Shown here one piece after another: positions 1 through 6,530 of a DNA stretch of 15,796 bases. The position numbers and the translations under genes are program-made. Under the pieces are notes generated by a model. It was not told the origin of the DNA, ran no database searches, and worked only from the letters and a program-made list of their open reading frames with translations. Where the stretch lies: NCBI GenBank assembly GCA_040382055.1, contig JBEIGE010000044.1, positions 1-15,796 on the forward strand, written 5' to 3'. Source of the DNA: JBEIGE01 sp040382055 (GTDB taxonomy: Bacteria > Pseudomonadota > Gammaproteobacteria > Burkholderiales > Burkholderiaceae_C). The stretch's first letter is position 1; every line of letters starts with the position of its first letter.

Positions 1-230
1 ACGCGCCCGGCCAGATCAGCGGGCAGGGTGGCGTCTGCCGGCATGCTGATGACGACTTCGGCGTGCGGGTTTTGCCAGCGCAAGGCTTTGACCGTACCCG
101 TCAGGTAGATAGGCTTGGCATCGTCAAAGCTGGACCAGCCATGGTGCGCGGATGCCGCAGACATGAAGAGCGCAGGGGCGCCAGCGATTGAAAGGCTGGG
201 CAGGGAATACAGAAAATGACGTCGTTGCAT
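1..230 (-). CDS. DUF6152-like exported protein, N-terminal part
   Basis: Partial gene whose 3' end lies beyond the window start; 76 codons are visible. The ATG is preceded by a strong ribosome site (AGGAGG, 7-8 bases upstream), which fixes the start. The protein opens with a charged MQRRHFL stretch, a hydrophobic segment to about residue 28 and an ASAHHGW junction, consistent with a signal peptide cut near SAA-SA. After the cut, HHGWSSFD and a beta-rich segment (IYLTGTVKALRWQNPHAEV) match my memory of the DUF6152 family of small periplasmic proteins of unknown function. The gene sits 24 bases after the DUF6644-like gene, so both are probably co-transcribed from mutL. The family call is from recall; the biochemical role is unknown. 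Confidence 0.75.
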   Translation of the reverse strand, partial: MQRRHFLYSLPSLSIAGAPALFMSAASAHHGWSSFDDAKPIYLTGTVKALRWQNPHAEVVISMPADATLPADLAGR

Positions 231-254
231 GGTTACTTCCTCCTTGGCATGGAC

Positions 255-725
255 TTAAACATAGGCGATCCAGCGCCCGCAGGCAATGATTGCCAGCCAT
301 ATTCCTATAGACAGCACCGCCTGCAAGCGGCTCCAGTGATTGTGCGGGTTCAGCGGTCCACGGGCGTGCAGCACGCCGGCGTTGGTCGCAGCAGCAAACA
401 GCAGCACCATTTTGAGCACAAACGCGGGGTTGGCAATCATGTCATCCATGCGGGCCAGCAGCAGCGACAGGCCGGCAAATACCGCCACGGCAAAGCCGGT
501 CAGGGTCCAGGGCAGGATGTGCTTGGCCAGGCGGTTGGCATCAAATTCGCCCAGCAAACCCAGCAGGCGTAAATCCACAATAAAGATGCTGCCGAACAGC
601 AGGCCCATACCCGCCAGGTGCATGACTTCAAGCCCCGGATAGGCGTAGGTGCTGGTTTTGAGCCAGATCACCAGCTCCCAGCGGCCCAGGGCGTCCAGTG
701 CAGTGCCAGCAGGTGCAGTCGTCAT
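255..725 (-). CDS. DUF6644-like four-helix membrane protein
   Basis: 156-residue integral membrane protein. Four hydrophobic segments are visible, at about residues 30-57, 69-91, 99-120 and 132-153. Histidines sit in or beside three of them (H36 in EVMHLAG, H69 in AKHILPW, H120 in VLHARG), which would suit a small cytochrome b-like or quinone-interacting protein, but this is inference. The overall pattern fits the DUF6644 family, commonly found next to a DUF6152 gene as here. The start lies only 5 bases after the mutL stop codon, with no clear ribosome site of its own, suggesting translation coupled to mutL. Function unknown. Confidence 0.8.
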   Translation of the reverse strand: MTTAPAGTALDALGRWELVIWLKTSTYAYPGLEVMHLAGMGLLFGSIFIVDLRLLGLLGEFDANRLAKHILPWTLTGFAVAVFAGLSLLLARMDDMIANPAFVLKMVLLFAAATNAGVLHARGPLNPHNHWSRLQAVLSIGIWLAIIACGRWIAYV

Positions 726-730
726 GCTGT

Positions 731-2704
731 TCAGCGACCCCGCAGGAACAGTGCATCCAGCTCACTAATGCTGATCTGCCGCCAGGTGGGGCGGCCGTGG
801 TTGCATTGGTCTGAGCGGTCGGTTTGTTCCATCTGGCGCAACAGGCCGTTCATTTCTTCCAGCGTCAGGCGACGGTTGGCACGCACCGCGCCGTGACAGG
901 CCATCGTGGCCAGCAGCTCATTGCGGGCACGCGCGATCACGGTGCTGGCTTCGTGCAAAGCCAGCTCAGCCAGCACGCTGCGCGCCAGTTCAACCGGGTT
1001 GCCTTGCGCCAGAGCAGCCGGGACGGCACGCACCGCCAGCGTTTTGGGGGAGAAGGGGCTAATTTCCAGCCCCAGCGTGAACAGGGTTGCCGCATGGGCC
1101 TCTGCGGTGGCCACTTCTTCGGGTGTTGCCGCAAAAGTGGCAGCAATCAGCAGGGGCTGGCTGGCCAGGGCGCTTGCGGCACCGGGCTGAGCCGCCAGTT
1201 TGTCCAAGGCGTCCATCTGAATTTTCAGTCGCTCATAAACGATACGCTCATGGGCTGCATGCATGTCCACCACAATCAGCCCGGCGCTGTTCTCTGCCAG
1301 GATGTAGATGCCTTGCAACTGCGCCAAGGCACGCCCCAGCGGCCAGACTTGGGCGGCGTGGTCCAGAGCAGGGGTTTGAGCGGAACTGGCCGGGGTGTCG
1401 GGCTTGAAATTGCCCTGACCCTGATTCACATGCGCTGGCTCAAGCTTGCTGGCAGGTTGCCAGAGCGCCTGGAGATCAGATACCTGATTTCCGCGACTAG
1501 CTTCAAAATTCATAGCAGGCTGTAACCAGCCCGTCTGGGAAAAAGCCGTTTTTTTAGTGAATGGCTCAAGGTCTGCCTGGGGCTGTTTGTCGTCAACGGC
1601 GGAGCGGGGCACAGCCAGCGCATTCTCTACGGCGTGCCGAACAGCCTGATGCACCTCGCGGCTGTCGCGAAAGCGAACCTCAATCTTGGTGGGGTGCACA
1701 TTGACATCTACCCGCGCCGGGTCAATCTCCACATACAGCGCATACACCGGCTGGCGCTGACCATGCAACACATCTTCATAGGCGCTGCGGGCGGCGTGGG
1801 TGAGCACCTTGTCGCGTACAAAACGGCCATTCACATAACAAAACTGCTGATCGGCACGGGCGCGCGCGGCGTCCGGAATGCCTACCCGGCCCCATACCCG
1901 AATGCGGGGGGAAGAAAAAGCGCTGCCAAAAGGCGTTGCCAGCCTGCCGGTGAGCGATTCGTCCAGCTCAGTGCCAGAGGCGAGATGGGTGTCCACGGCA
2001 ATGGATTTTTCGGCAAACTCAGTGCCCAGCACATCGCAAAGCCGTTTTTCCAGGGCATCGGGGCCTTCGCAGGCACGCCACTGCTCAATGAGTTTGCCCT
2101 CGTGCCAGATGGCAAAGCCCACATCGGGTCGCGCCAGCGCATGGCGACGCACGGCTTCAATGCAGTGGGCCAGTTCGGTGGCATCGGTTTTGAGAAACTT
2201 GCGGCGCGCCGGGGTGCTGAAAAACAGCTCTTTGACTTCTACTGTGGTGCCTGTACTGCGCGCCACAGGCCTGAGTTCACCGCTACGACCCTCCAGCATA
2301 TAGGCGGTATTTGTGCCGTTTGCCCTTGTGGATATTGAACAGTCTGCAATGGAATTGATAGCGGCAAGGGCTTCGCCCCGAAACCCCATGGTGCCGACGG
2401 TTTCCAGATCTTGCAGGCTGCTGATCTTGCTGGTGGCATGGCGTTTAAAGGCCATGGGCAGCTCGTCCTGCACAATGCCGCAGCCGTTGTCTTCTACCGC
2501 GATCAGCCGCACCCCGCCGGCCAGCAGCCGCACGGTAATCTGGCTGGCGCCAGCATCCAGCGCGTTGTCCACCAATTCCCGAACCACCGAAGCAGGCCGC
2601 TCCACCACCTCTCCGGCGGCAATCTGGCTGATCAGCTCATCGGGCAACTCCCGGATCGGGCGGCGCGGCAGTGGGGGGGGGGGAAGCAGAGGGGCATTCA
2701 CCAA
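731..2704 (-). CDS. mutL: DNA mismatch repair protein MutL (endonuclease type)
   Basis: MutL couples mismatch recognition by MutS to strand incision. At 657 residues it has the normal length. The N-terminal GHKL ATPase is intact: ELVDNALDAG (E43, N47), DNGCG at about 73-77 and GFRGEAL at about 106-112. A low-complexity linker spans about 350-450. The C-terminal dimerisation domain carries the latent endonuclease motifs: DMHAAHERIVYE at 480-491 (usually DQHA-x2-E-x4-E, so Q is M here), ACHGAVR near 602, and CNHGRP at 634. This fits organisms without MutH. The start is uncertain: only TTG (2704) or GTG (2701) are in frame after an upstream stop, neither has a ribosome site, and an 11-C tract follows directly. 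The conserved part begins at about residue 17, so function does not depend on which start is used. Confidence 0.96.
   Translation of the reverse strand: MVNAPLLPPPPLPRRPIRELPDELISQIAAGEVVERPASVVRELVDNALDAGASQITVRLLAGGVRLIAVEDNGCGIVQDELPMAFKRHATSKISSLQDLETVGTMGFRGEALAAINSIADCSISTRANGTNTAYMLEGRSGELRPVARSTGTTVEVKELFFSTPARRKFLKTDATELAHCIEAVRRHALARPDVGFAIWHEGKLIEQWRACEGPDALEKRLCDVLGTEFAEKSIAVDTHLASGTELDESLTGRLATPFGSAFSSPRIRVWGRVGIPDAARARADQQFCYVNGRFVRDKVLTHAARSAYEDVLHGQRQPVYALYVEIDPARVDVNVHPTKIEVRFRDSREVHQAVRHAVENALAVPRSAVDDKQPQADLEPFTKKTAFSQTGWLQPAMNFEASRGNQVSDLQALWQPASKLEPAHVNQGQGNFKPDTPASSAQTPALDHAAQVWPLGRALAQLQGIYILAENSAGLIVVDMHAAHERIVYERLKIQMDALDKLAAQPGAASALASQPLLIAATFAATPEEVATAEAHAATLFTLGLEISPFSPKTLAVRAVPAALAQGNPVELARSVLAELALHEASTVIARARNELLATMACHGAVRANRRLTLEEMNGLLRQMEQTDRSDQCNHGRPTWRQISISELDALFLRGR
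2673..2683 (-). repeat. Homopolymer of 11 C (coding strand) at the mutL 5' end
   Basis: Eleven identical bases (G on the plus strand) encode a run of four prolines at residues 8-11 of MutL. The tract lies between the start codons and the conserved ATPase domain, where a one-base change would decide which upstream start is in frame. Confidence 0.95.
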
Positions 2705-2707
2705 AGT

Positions 2708-2713
2708 ATTTTA
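2708..2713 (-). promoter_or_regulatory. Possible mutL -10 box (TAAAAT)
   Basis: TAAAAT on the minus strand ends 3 bases before the TTG and 6 bases before the GTG start. Transcription would then begin at about the start codon, giving an mRNA with almost no leader, consistent with the lack of a ribosome site. No convincing -35 box is visible (best is TGAACG, 18 bases upstream), so this is tentative. Confidence 0.3.
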
Positions 2714-2892
2714 GGCGGGTCGTGCTCGGGCCGTTCATGGCTGGCTAATGCCATGTTCGCCAAGCGATGGGTACGGACTGGGCACGGACTCGAAACTAAG
2801 GCAAAGAAACCAAAAATCACCCGCTTGGGGGATAGGCGAGCGGTCCAACGATTGGGATACTCAGGTTTCTGAATTGCAATCAAGGACGAACG

Positions 2893-3801
2893 ATGTGGAA
2901 CAGGCAAACAAAATGGTGTCAGGCGCTCAGGGGTTTGATGATGTGCTTGGTCACGACCTGCGGGGCCTCTACATTGGCCCTGGCCCAGGAGCCGGGCAAG
3001 CATGGGCTGGACTACACCTATGCCGAGGGCAGCCCGCAGTACTGGCGGGGCATGCATAGCACCCGGCCCGGCAACTTTGTTTTCAGAAAAGACCCGCACA
3101 TCTGGGTGGTCAGCCCCGAGATGGCCAAGAAGGCAGGCCTGCCGCTGGAGTGGGCCAGTGAAGAACTGCAAGGCGTGAGCGCTGCGGCCTGGCGCATGCA
3201 GCCGGGTGACGAGCAGTGCGGCTGGGGCGGCAACCCCAATGCCTGCAAACGCGACATGGTCTGCACGCTGGACTTGTACTTTGACCGCCAGACCCAGGCC
3301 CTGCCGTGGGCACCGAACCGGCTGGTGGCAGATTTTTACTGGCAAGATGTATCGAGTGCCTGGCATTTGTTGCCCTCGCTGACTGGGCCAAGAGAAGCCA
3401 ATGGCGACGTACCGAGGGGAAGCAAGTGGAGCAAGTACGCCAACCTAAGTGAATCCCCATTCGCCGATCCCAAGACGGGGGAGGAGTTGGAGTGGTATTG
3501 GGCTGAGCGTGAGCACGGTGCGGCCCGAGTGATTGCCTATGACCGTGAGATGCACGGCCGTTACGCCTTTGTACGTATGGCCGCTTATTGCGGAGGTGGC
3601 GAACCCCAGCAAACCATGCATCTTGAGTTGCGTCGAACTGCACCGAACAACTTTCGTCAAGTGCTGTCGGTGCACCACAAGGTGCGTATGCCGCTGACCT
3701 GGCTCAAGCGTGTCTGGCGAGCCACCCAGCAGCAGCAAGCCCAGGAGCAGGAGTTTTACAAGAACATCTGGAACAACATCAACAACGGAGACAAAAAATG
3801 A
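2893..3801 (+). CDS. Exported protein of unknown function, paired with lipase-like gene
   Basis: 302-residue protein not recognised as a named family. The ATG is preceded by AAGGA with a 6-base gap. The N-terminus is basic (MWNRQTKW), then hydrophobic, with a likely signal peptidase I site after ALA31 and before Q32, so the mature protein should be periplasmic or secreted. The mature part is rich in Trp, Tyr and acidic or basic residues, has four cysteines around 108-125 and at 232 that could form disulfides, and ends in a Gln-rich, probably helical tail (about 277-302). Its TGA overlaps the ATG of the lipase-like gene by four bases (ATGA), so the two are translationally coupled. An exported partner of a lipase-like enzyme could be an immunity protein or chaperone, but nothing in the sequence proves it. 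Confidence 0.7.
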   Translation: MWNRQTKWCQALRGLMMCLVTTCGASTLALAQEPGKHGLDYTYAEGSPQYWRGMHSTRPGNFVFRKDPHIWVVSPEMAKKAGLPLEWASEELQGVSAAAWRMQPGDEQCGWGGNPNACKRDMVCTLDLYFDRQTQALPWAPNRLVADFYWQDVSSAWHLLPSLTGPREANGDVPRGSKWSKYANLSESPFADPKTGEELEWYWAEREHGAARVIAYDREMHGRYAFVRMAAYCGGGEPQQTMHLELRRTAPNNFRQVLSVHHKVRMPLTWLKRVWRATQQQQAQEQEFYKNIWNNINNGDKK

Positions 3802-4349
3802 GCGGCATCCAAATCGCAGACATCACCTCCAAGACCCTGCTGGGGGCTACTTTTGCCCAAGCGGCTTATCCGAACAGCAGCGGTGCAACGTTTGATCCCC
3901 CTGTAGGGTTCAAGGAGGTTAAATTTGATTTCACCCCCACCGCCGACTCCAGCCTGACCGGTTTTTCCGCACAAGCTTATGTGAATGTGCAAACCGGTGA
4001 GCTGGTGATTGCTTACCGGGGCAGCGACAACCCGTGGGAGGCGGTCAACGCGGCGTCTTGGGCGGCCAACGGTACTTGGCATCCACAGTTAACCGATGCC
4101 ACCAACTACGCTGCAGCGGCGAGGACGGCGGCGTTGGCAAAGATCAATGATTACCGTGAATCGCAAAAACTAACACCCCTCACCCAACTCCCCAACGACA
4201 ACATCCTGGTGACCGGCCACAGCCTGGGGGGCTTGCTCTCGCAGGTGGTCAGCAAGATGTTTGGCTGGTCGGCGCAAGTTTATGACTCGCTGGGCGTGGC
4301 GCTGAAAGGGGCCAAGATGGTCGTGGACACGGCCATTTACAACAATTAG
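3798..4349 (+). CDS. Lipase (class 3)-like protein, C-terminally truncated
   Basis: 183 residues of alpha/beta-hydrolase type. AYRGSD (72-77) is the usual strand and oxyanion-hole segment of class 3 lipases, and NILVTGHSLGG (135-145) is the nucleophile elbow with catalytic Ser142. Family members continue for a hundred or more residues to supply the catalytic Asp and His; here the protein stops 41 residues after the serine, so the triad is incomplete. The last residues (from about GVALKG onward) no longer read like the family, pointing to a deletion or frameshift near 4300. There is no signal peptide, which fits either a cytosolic protein or an effector delivered by another system (for example type VI secretion). 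It overlaps the upstream exported-protein gene by 4 bases. As it stands it is probably inactive. Confidence 0.7.
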   Translation: MSGIQIADITSKTLLGATFAQAAYPNSSGATFDPPVGFKEVKFDFTPTADSSLTGFSAQAYVNVQTGELVIAYRGSDNPWEAVNAASWAANGTWHPQLTDATNYAAAARTAALAKINDYRESQKLTPLTQLPNDNILVTGHSLGGLLSQVVSKMFGWSAQVYDSLGVALKGAKMVVDTAIYNN

Positions 4350-4549
4350 GGTGAAGTGCCTGGCAATGTAATGAGCGGAGCCAACAAAACCCTGGCTGGC
4401 CTGGACAGGCTAAAGAGCCGTAAGTTCACAACCCGGCGTTGCCGACGAATCGCCAGGCTGGTACGCAGACACCGAAAAAGTCGCTGGCACATCACGCATT
4501 CCAACGAAATGCACGCTGTAAATCAGCAACTCGTTCATAACTTTTAAAG
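4350..4549 (+). pseudogene. Decayed coding stretch after the lipase-like gene
   Basis: This 200-base stretch holds no convincing intact gene. One frame is open from a GTG at 4356 to 4547 but its product is Arg/Lys-rich and protein-unlike. In another frame, about 4416-4510, the translation (ending PGWYADTEKVAG, then a TAA) looks more like normal protein. This pattern fits leftover 3' coding sequence of a longer lipase gene broken by indels, but no homolog was compared, so it is inference. Confidence 0.35.
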
Positions 4550-4561
4550 GAGTCAGTTCAG

Positions 4562-5254
4562 ATGAAAACAACGCTCAAAGCCCTGTGCCTTCAGATACTG
4601 GCTTTTTCTCTTATGGCTTGTGCCTTAAGCCCGGCACAGGCGCAAGACAAGCCCAGGGTTGGCAGCAGCGAGTCCGGTGAGGGAAACCTTCCAAAACGGT
4701 CGTGCCAGTGGTCAGAGAAGACTCCGCATAAGAGCTGGGGCTGCACCGGAATGATCGGTTTGATGCGATTGGGGCGTAACGTGCTGGTTGGTAGTGATCC
4801 CGGTCCTAGAAAAGAAGCGAGCTTCATTCTCTTCGGTACGGAGGAATTGCCCGGAGTGGGTGCGGAAGTGACTATCAGGCGGTCAGCGCATTTGCGTCAC
4901 TCTTACTGGCCCGAGCGAGACGATCAAGATATTGGGCGAAATGAAAAAATCTGCACCGGTGTTGGTTGTATAGACAACTGGCAGAGGAGTAAATGCGGGA
5001 GCACGATCGGCGAATTTTCTGATAGCGCTTTGGCGATGAAAGGCCGGATGAAGCTGCCGCGCCTGAAGTCCCCGCTATCTTGCCCCGGCCCCACCGATCT
5101 CACCGATTACCTGGCTGCGGGCACGGTTGTCAAGATTTTGGGTTACCAACAAATGGGGGCGTTTTTTGTGCTGGTTCAGGTGGTCAAGATCGAGAGCATT
5201 TTCCCCCTGGACGACGAGAAGAAATACGACTTTGATCATCGGGAAATCATCTGA
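4562..5254 (+). CDS. Exported protein of unknown function
   Basis: 230 residues, unrecognised. The start is well supported: AAAGGAG lies 7-8 bases before the ATG. The N-terminus MKTTLKALCLQ plus a hydrophobic run ends at either a lipobox-like LMAC (Cys20) or a signal peptidase I site PAQAQ-DK near residue 28, so the protein is exported and could be a lipoprotein. The mature part has six cysteines, including CQW, GCTG and the CTGVGC pair, suggesting disulfides in the periplasm. The C-terminal third (about 180-215) is beta-rich (TVVKILGYQ, FFVLVQVVKIE), perhaps a small SH3-like barrel. It is not visibly related to the exported protein at 2893-3801. By position, it may belong with the lipase-like island. 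Confidence 0.75.
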   Translation: MKTTLKALCLQILAFSLMACALSPAQAQDKPRVGSSESGEGNLPKRSCQWSEKTPHKSWGCTGMIGLMRLGRNVLVGSDPGPRKEASFILFGTEELPGVGAEVTIRRSAHLRHSYWPERDDQDIGRNEKICTGVGCIDNWQRSKCGSTIGEFSDSALAMKGRMKLPRLKSPLSCPGPTDLTDYLAAGTVVKILGYQQMGAFFVLVQVVKIESIFPLDDEKKYDFDHREII

Positions 5255-5321
5255 GTAAGCCACAAGACATAAACACACTTCGGGAGCGACAAATGGCAGA
5301 CAAATTTAGTTTGACCAAGAG

Positions 5322-5346
5322 TTAATCGGGGTCAGATTCCAATTAA
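5322..5346. repeat. Imperfect inverted repeat TTAATCGG...CCAATTAA
   Basis: Arms of 8 bases (7 of 8 matching) separated by 9 bases, with the central GGGTCAGATTCC. From memory, similar GGGTCAGA-type palindromes flank transposase genes in many proteobacterial genomes, but none is present here, so the link is tentative. Confidence 0.4.
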
Positions 5347-5390
5347 ACCCTGAAACCACCACCATGGCGGTGAACGTTGATGCACTGTGT

Positions 5391-5413
5391 TTTGCTGTTA
5401 AATCTATAGCAAA
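5391..5413. repeat. Short hairpin TTTGCT...AGCAAA
   Basis: Perfect 6-base arms around an 11-base A/T-rich loop. It resembles the short GCTAT/ATAGC intergenic repeats I recall from Comamonadaceae genomes, and could also be a weak terminator for the exported-protein gene upstream, though there is no U-tract. Confidence 0.3.
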
Positions 5414-5496
5414 TAAGTCAATCAGCATAAGGCCTAGGGACCAATTCATCACCAGTGCCCGAAGGCCGTTTGAGAAAACGTATTTTCAGGTGACTC

Positions 5497-5832
5497 TCAG
5501 GCCACGGCCAGCATCAAATGCCCGATTTCTGCTTGAGCTGGGCGGACCTTGATTTCAATGTCGTAGCCAAGCCGTGTAAGACAGTCCATCAGCTTGCGCT
5601 CAGACAGGTTGGTGAAATCGCCGCGCATCATGTCAGAGACTTTGGGCTGAGTAATGCCCATCCGCTTGGCCGCCTCTTGCTGCGTCAGGCCAAGGTTTTT
5701 CATGGCTTTCCTGATTTCGATCACCAAGCCAGTTTTGATCTTGAGTTTTTCGGCATCGGCCAGGCCAAGGTCAGCAAACACATTGCCGGTACCACGATGC
5801 ACTTCAACGCCATCAACAATTCGGGTTTTCAT
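5497..5832 (-). CDS. XRE-family antitoxin of type II toxin-antitoxin pair
   Basis: 111-residue DNA-binding antitoxin expected to neutralise the upstream toxin and repress their shared promoter. A helix-turn-helix of the XRE type covers about 36-90; the recognition part reads LTQQEAAKRMGITQPKVSDMMRG-like within 49-71. The N-terminal 30 residues and the C-terminal tail flank the domain, as in the HigA-type group that follows RelE/HigB toxins. Its ATG overlaps the toxin stop by four bases (ATGA), so the pair is translationally coupled, in toxin-first order. The reading frame is intact. Confidence 0.9.
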   Translation of the reverse strand: MKTRIVDGVEVHRGTGNVFADLGLADAEKLKIKTGLVIEIRKAMKNLGLTQQEAAKRMGITQPKVSDMMRGDFTNLSERKLMDCLTRLGYDIEIKVRPAQAEIGHLMLAVA

Positions 5833-6191
5833 TTCCGCAACTCCTTTACATACGCTTCGGCAATTTTCAGCCTGGCGTGGATGATGTCCATGTCTTCTTT
5901 CGGCGTGGCGATGCCGCGCTTGCTTTTCTTCTGGAAGCAGTGAAGGACAAAAACTGCCTCAGCAAACTTGACGGTGTACACGGCCCGGTACGTGCCGCCA
6001 ATATCGTCTTCCACAACCTCAAGTACCCCTGCACCACCAAAGCCCTTGAGCACTTTGGCGGCATCATGCTTGTCGCCTGCCTGTGCCAACGACATAGCAA
6101 AGCCGAACAGTCGCCGAACGTCAGCTGGCAAAGCCATTAAATCTTTGTGGCTGCTACCGATCCATTCAAGCGGTTTTTCGTTTGCCGTCAT
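5829..6191 (-). CDS. HigB/RelE-like (Gp49 family) toxin
   Basis: 120-residue toxin of the phage-derived Gp49-like / RelE superfamily, predicted to cleave mRNA on the ribosome. The family core is complete: KPLEWIGSS start, GFGGAGVLEVVED at 50-62, TYRAVYTVKF at 67-76, and LHCFQKKSKRGIATP at 83-97, whose basic residues (R69, K88, K89, K91) correspond to the usual catalytic/RNA-binding cluster. It is the first gene of the pair and overlaps the antitoxin by four bases. There is no room for a ribosome site: the -10 box ends six bases before the ATG, so the mRNA is probably leaderless, which could keep toxin output low. Confidence 0.9.
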   Translation of the reverse strand: MTANEKPLEWIGSSHKDLMALPADVRRLFGFAMSLAQAGDKHDAAKVLKGFGGAGVLEVVEDDIGGTYRAVYTVKFAEAVFVLHCFQKKSKRGIATPKEDMDIIHARLKIAEAYVKELRK

Positions 6192-6197
6192 GTTTGA

Positions 6198-6225
6198 AAT
6201 ATATATGAAAAAGTATAAATGTCAA
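6198..6225 (-). promoter_or_regulatory. Promoter of the toxin-antitoxin pair
   Basis: On the minus strand, a consensus TTGACA -35 (6220-6225) is followed by a 16-base spacer and a TATATT -10 (6198-6203). The predicted start point falls on or next to the toxin ATG at 6191, indicating a leaderless transcript. The A/T-rich spacer is the probable antitoxin-binding region. Confidence 0.7.
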
Positions 6226-6433
6226 TCAGCACCCCTGCACCGTTTCTCGCGGAGTAGCCGCCAATCATCTTGGCAATCAAGCGCGCCAGCGAACTCATCG
6301 GCCAGGTGTTCGGCGCCCGCGTCGCCTTTGGCGTCGCGAGCCAGGCCCAGGCCTGTCAAGGCAAGAAAGATGCGTTTGCGCGTCTCTTGGTAGCCAATTT
6401 GAATCCAGTGGTGGAAAGGCTGATTTGTCTCAT
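6222..6433 (-). pseudogene. Probable frameshifted IS5-type transposase remnant
   Basis: From an ATG at 6433 the translation begins MRQISLSTTGFKLATK, which resembles the N-terminus of IS5-type transposases, and then falls out of frame near 6385 and stops at 6356. In the neighbouring frame the continuation reads ETRKRIFL, the expected next segment (T-R-K-R-x-F-L), so a single-base indel explains the break. The second frame stays open to a TGA at 6222-6224, inside the -35 box of the toxin promoter, but after about 6365 it no longer resembles a transposase. Only a fragment of an element is left; no terminal inverted repeats or target duplication could be recognised. Based on recall of the family. 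Confidence 0.4.
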
Positions 6434-6530
6434 ACTCTCAGCTCTACTCAATCAAAGTGCAGATTGAAAGAATATGCAGAGTTTCCGTAACCTGGGCTTA
6501 TGAGATGAGATGTGATTTGAGACTGTGCAG

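Larger units (their letters stand above)
5255..5496 (+). other. Non-coding region with IR and hairpin
   Basis: No supported gene. It contains a 10-codon open frame (ATG 5293, TAA 5323-5325) behind a GGGAG ribosome-like site, which may be the surviving start of a lost gene; an imperfect inverted repeat at 5322-5346; and a hairpin at 5391-5413. It separates the exported-protein island from the toxin-antitoxin pair and looks like mobile-element debris. Confidence 0.4.

Noticed and set aside
1634..2338. Long open frame of 234 codons on the plus strand
   Set aside because: It is fully antisense to the conserved MutL ATPase domain and arises from G+C-rich codon use; no motif and no ribosome site support it.
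5364..5552. 62-codon open frame on the plus strand
   Set aside because: No ribosome site, protein-unlike composition, crosses the hairpin and overlaps the antitoxin 3' end on the other strand.
6270..6467. 65-codon open frame on the plus strand
   Set aside because: It lies opposite the transposase-like remnant, has a non-ATG-supported start and no recognisable motif.
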